In this document: positions 22,090 through 28,172 of the stretch, piece by piece | Layout: every line of letters starts with the position of its first letter | Numbering within the stretch: position 1 is the stretch's first letter | Origin: a virus | Direction: 5' to 3' (one strand) | DNA length: 40,263 nt | IMG/VR virus record: IMGVR_UViG_3300050821_019450 | Location: 1-40,263 of that record | Made by a program: the position numbers and the translations under genes | Notes under the pieces: model-generated | Databases searched by the model: none | Seen by the model: only the letters and a program-made list of their open reading frames with translations | What the model was told of the DNA's origin: nothing

Positions 22090-23835
22090 GTGAATCAGGT
22101 CGTCGCAATCGACTTTGAGACGTACTACGGCGACGACCTCTCCGTCAAGCGCCAGGGCCCGGTGGTTTACGCTTCACTGACGGACATTTTCATGGTCGGG
22201 ATTTATTCCCCCGGCCTGGAATATGTCGGCCCCCCACAAGATGCTCCCTGGCCCGCAATTGCCGGGGGGCATTGGCTCTCCCACAACGCGGGCTTTGACC
22301 AAGCAGTCTTTCAAGCTGCCTCCCGGCGAGGACTTGTCCCATCCATAATTCCAGCCAGGTGGGACTGTACAGCCGACCTGTCGGCATTTGTAGGAGTCGG
22401 TCGCAAGCTTGAAGAAGCGGTGAAGAATTCATTCGGGCATGAGATTTCCAAGACAATCAGAAATCGCGCCAAAAATCGAGTTTGGCCTCATGGTTTCAAC
22501 CCGAAAATGCAGAATGATTTCAGAACTTACTGCCTGGCCGATGCCAAGTGGTGCCATGACCTCTGGATGAAGTGGCATGACTCATGGCTCCCCGAAGAAC
22601 GGGAGTTTGCCGATATCGTGCGGATGCGCGGCCACCTCGGCATCTCAATCGATCAGGAAAAACTCGCCCAGGTGAAGTCAGTCCTGCAATTCAGAGTGCG
22701 CGAGGCGAGGGAACAAATCCCCTGGGAAGATCCGCCGCTCTCCCGGGCAAAATTGGTCGCCTGGTGCGAAGCTCAAGGCGTACCGGCCCCCGCCTCCACG
22801 GCCGAGAAGAACGAGGAATTCTCTAAATGGATCGAGAAATATGGTGCGGAGTTTCCTCAGATTTTTTGGACCGGCAAATTCAGGAAAGCCAACCGTCGGC
22901 TGGCTCTCTGTGAGCAAATCGAGCGGAGAATCATGCCCAACGGCAGGATGAACTTCACCCTCAAATACCACGGCGCCGGCAACACCGGGAGGCTTTCTGG
23001 GACGGACGGCTTGAACATGCAGAACCTCAACAAGGACTCCGATGGCGGTGTTGACTTGCGCTCGGTCTTTGTGGCCGGCCCGGGGAAGACCTTCGTGGTG
23101 GCCGATTTCGCCCAGATCGAGCCTCGTGTGATCGCCTGGATTTGCAAAGACGAGAAGCTGCTCAAGGATCTTGCCAGCGGAACGAATTTTTACGAAGCCG
23201 ATGCCCGGATGGCGGGGGTCTGGGACGGCGAGCCAGGGACCTTGAAAAGGGATAAGAAGAATCTTTATCAAGTCCAAAAGGTTCAGACGCTGGGGATCGG
23301 CTTCGGTATGCAGAAAGACCGATTTGTTGAAGCTGCCAGAGTGATGATGGGGGTGAAACTTCACCCTGATGACGCCGAGCAGATCATCAGACGCTGGCAT
23401 CAGCGTTACCCCCGGGTCAAGAAGGTCTGGAACCAGCTGGAGCAGGGAATAATCCGGGCCTGCAACTTAAAAGAATCTTTCGGGATCAAATTACCCAGTG
23501 GCCGGGAACTTCGCTACTACGACCTCCGGCGCGAGATGGGCGGGGTCACCGGAGCGACTACACGCGGTTCCACCCGGCGGATGCGCTACTGGGGCGGGGT
23601 GCTTTTCGAGAACGTGGTCCAGGCCACCGCCCGTGACGTTCTGCGTGACGCGGTCCTCCGGCTGGAGGCCGCCGGCATTCCAGTCGTCTTCAGTTCGCAT
23701 GACGAAGTAATCTGCGAAGTCGACCCTTCCTTCCCGAAAGAAGAAGTGGTTAGAATCATGACGATCTCCCCCGGGTGGGCCCTAGATCTTCCCCTGGAGG
23801 CTGAAGCGACTGCCAGCCCCCATTACCTGAAATAG
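22090..23835 (+). CDS. DNA polymerase, family A
   Basis: 581 residues from a GTG with AAGGAAAG upstream. The 3'-5' exonuclease has VVAIDFET (Asp8, Glu10), LSHNAGFDQAVF and YCLADAKWCHDLW. The polymerase domain has GNTGRLSGTDGLNMQNLN, motif A VVADFAQIEPRVIAW, motif B-like KVQTLGIGFGMQKDRFVEAA and motif C SSHDEVICEV. No 5'-3' exonuclease is present, as usual in phage enzymes. It should be the replicative polymerase, working with the AEP primase and SF3 helicase. Motif B is unusual in reading LGIGFGM where many have a KxxxxYG core. Confidence 0.93.
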   Translation: MNQVVAIDFETYYGDDLSVKRQGPVVYASLTDIFMVGIYSPGLEYVGPPQDAPWPAIAGGHWLSHNAGFDQAVFQAASRRGLVPSIIPARWDCTADLSAFVGVGRKLEEAVKNSFGHEISKTIRNRAKNRVWPHGFNPKMQNDFRTYCLADAKWCHDLWMKWHDSWLPEEREFADIVRMRGHLGISIDQEKLAQVKSVLQFRVREAREQIPWEDPPLSRAKLVAWCEAQGVPAPASTAEKNEEFSKWIEKYGAEFPQIFWTGKFRKANRRLALCEQIERRIMPNGRMNFTLKYHGAGNTGRLSGTDGLNMQNLNKDSDGGVDLRSVFVAGPGKTFVVADFAQIEPRVIAWICKDEKLLKDLASGTNFYEADARMAGVWDGEPGTLKRDKKNLYQVQKVQTLGIGFGMQKDRFVEAARVMMGVKLHPDDAEQIIRRWHQRYPRVKKVWNQLEQGIIRACNLKESFGIKLPSGRELRYYDLRREMGGVTGATTRGSTRRMRYWGGVLFENVVQATARDVLRDAVLRLEAAGIPVVFSSHDEVICEVDPSFPKEEVVRIMTISPGWALDLPLEAEATASPHYLK

Positions 23836-23863
23836 CAGTCGTTAAATTAGGACCAAAAAAAAC

Positions 23864-24055
23864 ATGATCAGTGATCTCAGATACGTGGACCCCGCCTCTC
23901 CAATCGGAGGATGGCAAACTCGCGATATTCTTCTTAATGCCGGCACTCCGCCGCCAGTAATCGACTGGGTGCTGGATCTGGTTAAAGACCATCGCGCCGA
24001 AACCAGGGCGCTCGAAAGAGAGCTCGCCCAGGTTCATCTGGACAGGGCCGAGTAA
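23864..24055 (+). CDS. Small hypothetical protein
   Basis: 63 residues, starting MISDLRYVDPASPIGGWQTR with a helical C-terminal half (VIDWVLDLVKDHRAETRALE). It follows the polymerase after an A-rich leader (ACCAAAAAAAAC) and is directly followed by a terminator, making it the last gene of the replication operon. Function unknown. Confidence 0.6.
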   Translation: MISDLRYVDPASPIGGWQTRDILLNAGTPPPVIDWVLDLVKDHRAETRALERELAQVHLDRAE

Positions 24056-24063
24056 GTAATTAT

Positions 24064-24090
24064 CCCGGCCTCTTTTAAGAGGCCGGGGTT
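24064..24090 (+). terminator. Rho-independent terminator after the replication operon
   Basis: Eleven-bp perfect arms CCCGGCCTCTT (24064-24074) and AAGAGGCCGGG (24077-24087) flank TT and are followed by a short T-run. The hairpin is very stable but its T-tract is weak, so some read-through into the next gene is likely. Confidence 0.75.
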
Positions 24091-24097
24091 TCTAAAT

Positions 24098-24400
24098 ATG
24101 GACGCGGAATCACAATTGCTGGCTGAGAAAGACGCCGAGATCCATCAATTGGAACGCGATCTGGCGGATGCTGTACAGAACATTCAGGCGCACTCGATGA
24201 TCGTCGATGCGAACGAGAAAGACGCCGAGATCGAGCGGTGGAAAGAAACCGCATTGGCATGGCGAGAGCAAACAGAGAAACGAGACAAGCTTATCACCGA
24301 ACTTGCGGATTGGGTCAGGGATCATAGCTACGAAGGATACTCGCTACCTAATATCCAGCTTAGAGAGTTACTTCAACGCGCACGGGAGGCCACACGATGA
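24098..24400 (+). CDS. Coiled-coil protein, RAREATR-ending family member 1
   Basis: 100 residues, almost all coiled coil, with an internal repeat: EKDAEIHQLERDL and EKDAEIERWKET are encoded by identical 16-base segments (24127-24142 and 24217-24232). The second half has KLITELADWVRDH and ends LLQRAREATR. It starts only about 10 bases after a terminator stem and has no SD. It is a paralogue of the 86-residue gene two places downstream. Confidence 0.6.
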   Translation: MDAESQLLAEKDAEIHQLERDLADAVQNIQAHSMIVDANEKDAEIERWKETALAWREQTEKRDKLITELADWVRDHSYEGYSLPNIQLRELLQRAREATR

Positions 24401-24401
24401 G
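24374..24401 (+). repeat. Junction repeat, copy 1
   Basis: Encodes the QRAREATR end of one gene, supplies a GGGAGG SD and contains the ATGA start of the next. Further copies are at 24744-24770, 24915-24937 and a diverged one at 25133-25160. Confidence 0.85.
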
Positions 24402-24513
24402 CGAGAAAGCAGTCGAGAATGCGTTTCGTGAAGGATTTAGGGCTGCGGTTGAAGGAGTCCTAACCGAAGACGAAGCGTGGCAAGAGTTCGTCGATTCCTG
24501 TTCTGACCTATGA
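24397..24513 (+). CDS. 38-residue acidic micro-protein
   Basis: MSEKAVENAFREGFRAAVEG, then a VLTEDEAWQEFVDSCSDL end. It starts in the ATGA of the first junction repeat and stops in the ATGA of the next gene. Predicted to be two short helices. No family is recognised. It lacks the RAREATR ending of its neighbours. Confidence 0.6.
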   Translation: MSEKAVENAFREGFRAAVEGVLTEDEAWQEFVDSCSDL

Positions 24514-24770
24514 GTGAGTATCAGTTCCATCACTTGGGGTGCGGGTGCGGGTGCAATGATTACCTCCGCAACCCGAAAGACGCCGAGATCGGGAGGCTGA
24601 GAAACGAGATCCTTGATCACATCTATCATGAGGCTCGCTTACGCAAGCTGATCACCGAACTCTGCGATGCGCTGAGGGAATCGAGATTAACGCGCACCGG
24701 AGATAAGTGCGTAGAATTTTGGCAAGGCGTCGATGTGCTCCTCCAACGCGCACGGGAGGCGACACGATGA
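24510..24770 (+). CDS. RAREATR-ending family member 2
   Basis: 86 residues. The N-terminus has FHHLGCGCGCND, a cysteine cluster that may bind metal. It is followed by PKDAEIGRLRNEI (encoded by the same 16-base segment as in the 100-residue gene, 24575-24590), KLITELCDALRES, and the LLQRAREATR end. The shared blocks in the same order show a duplication from, or with, the 100-residue coiled-coil gene. Confidence 0.6.
   Translation: MSEYQFHHLGCGCGCNDYLRNPKDAEIGRLRNEILDHIYHEARLRKLITELCDALRESRLTRTGDKCVEFWQGVDVLLQRAREATR
24744..24770 (+). repeat. Junction repeat, copy 2
   Basis: Nearly identical to copy 1 over 27 bases (one mismatch in the ATGA-proximal part), again joining a RAREATR C-terminus, an SD and the next ATGA. 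Confidence 0.85.
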
Positions 24771-24937
24771 ATCGGCGCGAATTTAGTATCCTGATCACCG
24801 AGGGAAAGGACGGTCTATTCCTGGCCTCAGCTATCGGATTTGTCGGCGGTGGCAACACAGTAAAGGAGGCACTGGATGCTTGGGTTGATGCCATTGTTGA
24901 TGACGCGATTGGGCGCGCACGGGAGGCGACACGATGA
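24767..24937 (+). CDS. HicB-like small protein
   Basis: 56 residues. FSILITEGKDGLFLASAIGF, then VGGGNTVKEALDAWVDAIVD, follows the HicB fold: two strands, a glycine-rich turn and an EALDAW helix. No HicA-like toxin (about 60 residues with a GSH-type motif) lies next to it, so it is an orphan. HicB-like domains also serve as stand-alone regulators. The last residues are the shared RAREATR. Confidence 0.6.
   Translation: MNRREFSILITEGKDGLFLASAIGFVGGGNTVKEALDAWVDAIVDDAIGRAREATR
24915..24937 (+). repeat. Junction repeat, copy 3
   Basis: The GCGCACGGGAGGCGACACGA core is identical to copy 2 and ends in the ATGA that starts the next gene. It gives the HicB-like protein its RAREATR ending although that protein is otherwise unrelated to the two coiled-coil paralogues. 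Confidence 0.85.
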
Positions 24938-25131
24938 GCGTTCGACACCTGAACGGCGGCCCTCTTAATAACGAGGAAATGCAAGTTCCTGATCCGCCTT
25001 GGCCTTGGCTAAGAATCGTGGTCCAAGACGCTTACGAGACGCCGAAGCTAGGGATTCTTCCGGTTGCACTTTACCGCCTGGTCCGCTACACGGACGGTCG
25101 CCTCGGGTACGAATATGAATGCATGGACTAA
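24934..25131 (+). CDS. Small hypothetical protein
   Basis: 65 residues: a polar start, DPPWPWLRIVVQDAYETPKL, then VALYRLVRYTDGRLGYEYEC. Its SD comes from junction copy 3. It ends two bases before the diverged fourth junction copy, whose RAREAT codons lie in a different frame, suggesting a past frameshift or module insertion. No family is recognised. Confidence 0.55.
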   Translation: MSVRHLNGGPLNNEEMQVPDPPWPWLRIVVQDAYETPKLGILPVALYRLVRYTDGRLGYEYECMD

Positions 25132-25132
25132 C

Positions 25133-25160
25133 CAACGCGCCCGCGAGGCGACTTAATGAA
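25133..25160 (+). repeat. Junction repeat, diverged copy 4
   Basis: CAACGCGCCCGCGAGGCGAC followed by TTAATGAA. Read in its own frame it still gives QRAREAT-stop, with TAATG starting the next gene, but the upstream gene has already stopped in another frame. Confidence 0.65.
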
Positions 25161-25245
25161 AGAACTGAACATGGAACAGCGGGTTTTCATCGTGACCCTG
25201 GGCCTCTTAGTCTGGGTAGGGATGATGGTCCGCTGGTGGAAATGA
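25156..25245 (+). CDS. 29-residue membrane micro-protein, copy A
   Basis: MKELNMEQRVFIVTLGLLVW, then VGMMVRWWK. One membrane helix with a polar N-terminus and a basic-aromatic end. It starts in the TAATG of junction copy 4 with GCGAGG as SD, and its stop overlaps the next gene (ATGA). A paralogue lies at 26421-26552. It may act as a small inhibitor or membrane-targeting peptide; its function is unknown. Confidence 0.65.
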   Translation: MKELNMEQRVFIVTLGLLVWVGMMVRWWK

Positions 25246-25427
25246 CACATGTTATGAACGATTGGGTTATCGAGGAGAGTCGAAGCAATCCAGCTATAGG
25301 TTGGATGCCTACGTACAAGATCCGGCACAAGGAAAGAGGAACGTATATCACATGGCTAGATCACGTTCTCTCATTTGAGAGCAGGGAACAGGCGGAAACA
25401 TTAATCTCTTTACTGGAAACCTTATAA
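25242..25427 (+). CDS. Small hypothetical protein
   Basis: 61 residues from the ATGA overlap at 25242: MTHVMNDWVIEESRSNPAIG, then MPTYKIRHKERGTYITWLDH and a FESREQAETLISLLETL helix. The strand-strand-helix pattern resembles small single-domain phage proteins. The start matches the coupling seen throughout; the longer frame upstream overlaps the micro-protein and is ignored. Confidence 0.6.
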   Translation: MTHVMNDWVIEESRSNPAIGWMPTYKIRHKERGTYITWLDHVLSFESREQAETLISLLETL

Positions 25428-25540
25428 ACTACTTCTGGCTTATCGCTGTCGCGTTATTCGTCTTCTTTTTCGCGCTTGGATTTGTCACCGCGCTCCTGAT
25501 GTTCAGCTGGCATGAAGACGAATCTGAACAGAAACCATAA
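25400..25540 (+). CDS. Membrane micro-protein without a standard start
   Basis: An open frame with a strong membrane helix (YFWLIAVALFVFFFALGFVT, then ALLMFSWHEDESEQKP). Its stop abuts the next ATG (TAAATG, 25538-25543), which supports translation. There is no ATG, GTG or TTG in frame before the helix. The first plausible start is ATT at 25400, and the N-terminal part overlaps the end of the previous gene. A frameshift from that gene is possible, but I see no good slippery site. Confidence 0.4.
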   Translation: MNLFTGNLINYFWLIAVALFVFFFALGFVTALLMFSWHEDESEQKP

Positions 25541-25834
25541 ATGTACATCGACCTCTCCCTTACCGAATTAAAGGCGCTCAGTACCGCCCTGGCTGTTTGC
25601 CGAGCGGTGGCGAAGGAACGACTGAAAGGGAATAGAACCAGTCACCACTACCTGGTCGGCCTGACTGAAGTTGAACTCAAATTAGTGTTGGCCGTGACCA
25701 CCACCCTGGAGAACTACATCGATCTGAAGATGATCCCCAAGGACGACGAGATCATCGAAGATCCGCCGCCCTGGCTGGACCGCAAAATGCGGGAACTGGA
25801 AGGAGGATACCATGATGAACAAATCGAAAACTAA
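25541..25834 (+). CDS. Small hypothetical protein
   Basis: 97 residues. Helical N-terminal half (LSLTELKALSTALAVCRAVA, then LTEVELKLVLAVTTTLENYI) and an acidic Pro/Trp tail (IIEDPPPWLDRKMRELEGG). It starts right after the stop of the membrane micro-protein and overlaps the next gene by 23 bases. Function unknown. Confidence 0.6.
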   Translation: MYIDLSLTELKALSTALAVCRAVAKERLKGNRTSHHYLVGLTEVELKLVLAVTTTLENYIDLKMIPKDDEIIEDPPPWLDRKMRELEGGYHDEQIEN

Positions 25835-26105
25835 CGGGCGCTTGATCGGGGAGAAGGTGGCCACCGCTGAATTCTGCTGGAACCGCCTGACTAACGGCGG
25901 CGACACCGAGGAGATGGTCGCTGAAGCCATCCTTTTACAGGCCATGGCCAACCTGACAGTAGAAGAACGGGAAAACCAGGGGGAGGTCGCGATGGTTCGC
26001 AAAGTGGTCCGCCACGCCTGGCTGGAAGGCTTCATTGCCTGCCTTTCCGCGATGGAATTTGGGGCCATCCAACAGCTCAAACCGGAAAAGCTGGAGAATA
26101 ACTAA
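25812..26105 (+). CDS. Small hypothetical protein
   Basis: 97 residues, helical: a basic start, then VATAEFCWNRLTNGGDTEEM, AEAILLQAMANLTVEERENQ, and a long C-terminal helix containing VVRHAWLEGFIACLSAMEFG. GGAGG precedes the ATG. Its stop overlaps the next start by one base. No family recognised. Confidence 0.6.
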   Translation: MMNKSKTNGRLIGEKVATAEFCWNRLTNGGDTEEMVAEAILLQAMANLTVEERENQGEVAMVRKVVRHAWLEGFIACLSAMEFGAIQQLKPEKLENN

Positions 26106-26287
26106 TGGACTCTGACCATTTTCTCTTCTTCGCCTTTATCTTTATCTGCTATTCCTTCGGGATGTTTTCGATTGGCTATACTGCAGGGCAGCAGAGCTTA
26201 ATGGAAAGGTTTAAAGGCACCCGCAAAAGGGATAAAAAAGTGGATGTCGAGCGAAGAAAGTGGCTTGAAGAGATAGAAAGAAATTGA
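26105..26287 (+). CDS. Single-span membrane protein
   Basis: 60 residues with one strong N-terminal membrane segment (FLFFAFIFICYSFGMFSIGY) and a basic helical cytoplasmic part (ERFKGTRKRDKKVDVERRKW). It is the last gene of the coupled series. Topology is N-out/C-in by the positive-inside rule. Function unknown. Confidence 0.6.
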   Translation: MDSDHFLFFAFIFICYSFGMFSIGYTAGQQSLMERFKGTRKRDKKVDVERRKWLEEIERN

Positions 26288-26374
26288 CTTTTTCGCCGGT
26301 GTAGCGGAAATCATGACCAACAGCTTATAACCACTTTCAGGATGGAAAGAGGTTTAAAAAGTTTGTTCATGTTT

Positions 26375-26415
26375 CCTCCCGCCCGGGTGGTCCTCCCTGG
26401 CGGGAGGTTTTTTTT
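26375..26415 (+). terminator. Rho-independent terminator of the early operon
   Basis: Nine-bp arms CCTCCCGCC (26375-26383) and GGCGGGAGG (26399-26407) with a 15-base loop are followed by eight T residues. It marks the end of rightward early transcription, close to the convergent late genes. Confidence 0.88.
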
Positions 26416-26420
26416 CGTCC

Positions 26421-26552
26421 ATGAAAGAATTAAACACTGAACAACGCGTCTTTATTGTCGCCCTCGGCCTGCTCGTCTGGGTCGGCACCATGGTCCGCTG
26501 GTGGAAATGGCATCTGCTCTTGACTCTCTGCAAGTATTACATGATAAGGTAA
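26421..26552 (+). CDS. Membrane micro-protein, copy B
   Basis: 43 residues. The first 28 match copy A at 25156-25245 with three amino-acid differences (MKELNTEQRVFIVALGLLVW, then VGTMVRWWK), and then it continues WHLLLTLCKYYMIR. Fifteen of the 29 aligned codons differ, twelve of them silently. It starts five bases after the T-run of the operon terminator and has no SD, so expression needs read-through or its own promoter. It could also be a decaying relic, but the silent pattern argues against that. Confidence 0.5.
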   Translation: MKELNTEQRVFIVALGLLVWVGTMVRWWKWHLLLTLCKYYMIR

Positions 26553-26596
26553 TGCATTGCGCTCCCAAACCCTGAAAATTTTCCTAGCGGAGAAAG

Positions 26597-28168
26597 CTAG
26601 TGCCCGACCTGGGCCTGGTTCCTGGTCCGATGCGGAGTAGGATCTTTAACTTCTTTTGGCTCTGTTCCAGTTGCAAAGGAAGCGCCGGCTACCATAGCGG
26701 CTCGCATCCACATCGAGGCGTCGGTCACGCTGGCACCGTTCTTACGCAATTGGTCGTAAACGTATCCGGCGGCACCGCTTAAAGGGATTGGGGCCTTGCT
26801 CCAGGCATATTCTCCCCAGGATACCGGCGGCTTTGTTTCTTTTCCTTCAGCGTGTCTCCAGGGTAACAGACGATCTTCCCAGTTGCGACCGGTGATTAAT
26901 TCTTTCCCCATTCCGACAAGCGGGGTGGCCTTGTTTTCAGCGTACTGAAGAAGCTGACGCGCCACATACAATTCTCTTAAAGACCGCAACCTGCCCCCGG
27001 TTGCTCCTTTGGCCCCCGGCACTCCCACTGCCGCCAGATCTTCCGCTTTCATTGACTGAGCGGTGATGATTTGACCAATCAGATTGATTTCAGAATGCAT
27101 CGCACCTGGCAGTCCCCACCGGAATCCACCTGCTTTAAAGGCCAGCCAATCAGACTGAGACGGATCGTTCCAGTTTATCTTCTGACCTAGCAGAGCCTGG
27201 TTGGCGTATAACATCCCGGTGTAAGTGGCTGCTGCGGCCATTGCCCCCCGTAATCGTTGCATGGCAACTACCTTTTCGCCCGTACTCGCTCTATTCCAGC
27301 TGCTAAAAGTGGCGAGGGTCTTAGCTGGATCGCCAATTAAACGATTCCAATAGGATTGCGCTAACTTCGGGCCAAAAAAAGCTGAGGAGATATACTTGTT
27401 AGAAGTAAGCATCCCTTTTCCGCTTCCTGTCGCGTGATTAGCCCAGGTCGCCAACTCCTTAGCAATCCCGTCGATTTCTTCGGGCGTGTACTCTCCAGAG
27501 TCGATGTGCCGTTGGATTGCCGCATCGAATAAACGGTACCGGGTCTCGACTAAAGCCGCCCAGCCACGAGAGGAAAGACTTCCGCCGCCTGTTTCATTTC
27601 CGTGGGTACTGAAATCGAGACCGTTTCTTTTGGCCAAAGTGAAATTATCGCTTCGGAGCATGGTGTCCCTCAAAGTTTCTGCATGAGCCCGATCGAGATT
27701 CCCCCAGGTGTGATAAACCAGTCTGGCAAACGCTTTCCACCTTGCCGGGTTAAGAATAAGTGCCCCGGCATGAGTGCCGGGGAAGGCTGCAAAGTGGAGC
27801 CCCCCACCGACTGTAGTGTACCTGGGAACGGCGATTACTGCATCAAAAGCCTTCTCCAGATTGGTAGCATTTTTATCGTTGACCAAATGTTTAGCTTGGG
27901 TCTGGATATCCCTGCGCCTGGCTTGCGCGGTCCAGGCTGCGTCGGCAAGACGTTTAAAAGGTGTTTTCCGGGCGGCTAGAAACTCATTGATCCAGGCAGC
28001 TTTTTCGCCAGTTACCCCTCCGCCGAAGTAATGGTTATTGAATGCTTCATGAACCTGTTCAAGATTCATTTTGTGGTCGATGGCGTTTATCTTGATCCAT
28101 TCCCACATCCCCATCCGTTCAGCATCAGTCAGCTTCCCGATTGGGTTTGATCCAGAGTAACAGCTCAT
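26597..28168 (-). CDS. Large virion (injection-type) protein
   Basis: 523 residues, mostly helical. Recognisable segments are NPARWKAFARLVYHTWGNLD, RHIDSGEYTPEEIDGIAKEL, the PLVGMGKELITGRNWEDRLL stretch and a C-terminal Ala/Gly-rich region. This resembles the C-terminal part of very large polyvalent or internal virion proteins that enter the cell with the DNA. It directly follows the 1293-residue protein (4-bp gap), so the two may be separated halves of one ancestral protein. Function inferred. Confidence 0.55.
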   Translation of the reverse strand: MSCYSGSNPIGKLTDAERMGMWEWIKINAIDHKMNLEQVHEAFNNHYFGGGVTGEKAAWINEFLAARKTPFKRLADAAWTAQARRRDIQTQAKHLVNDKNATNLEKAFDAVIAVPRYTTVGGGLHFAAFPGTHAGALILNPARWKAFARLVYHTWGNLDRAHAETLRDTMLRSDNFTLAKRNGLDFSTHGNETGGGSLSSRGWAALVETRYRLFDAAIQRHIDSGEYTPEEIDGIAKELATWANHATGSGKGMLTSNKYISSAFFGPKLAQSYWNRLIGDPAKTLATFSSWNRASTGEKVVAMQRLRGAMAAAATYTGMLYANQALLGQKINWNDPSQSDWLAFKAGGFRWGLPGAMHSEINLIGQIITAQSMKAEDLAAVGVPGAKGATGGRLRSLRELYVARQLLQYAENKATPLVGMGKELITGRNWEDRLLPWRHAEGKETKPPVSWGEYAWSKAPIPLSGAAGYVYDQLRKNGASVTDASMWMRAAMVAGASFATGTEPKEVKDPTPHRTRNQAQVGH

Positions 28169-28172
28169 AAAT

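Noticed and set aside
26584-26600. CTAGC/GCTAG hairpin as a minus-strand terminator
   Set aside because: Only five base pairs, overlapping the stop codon of the last late gene and without a clear T-run.
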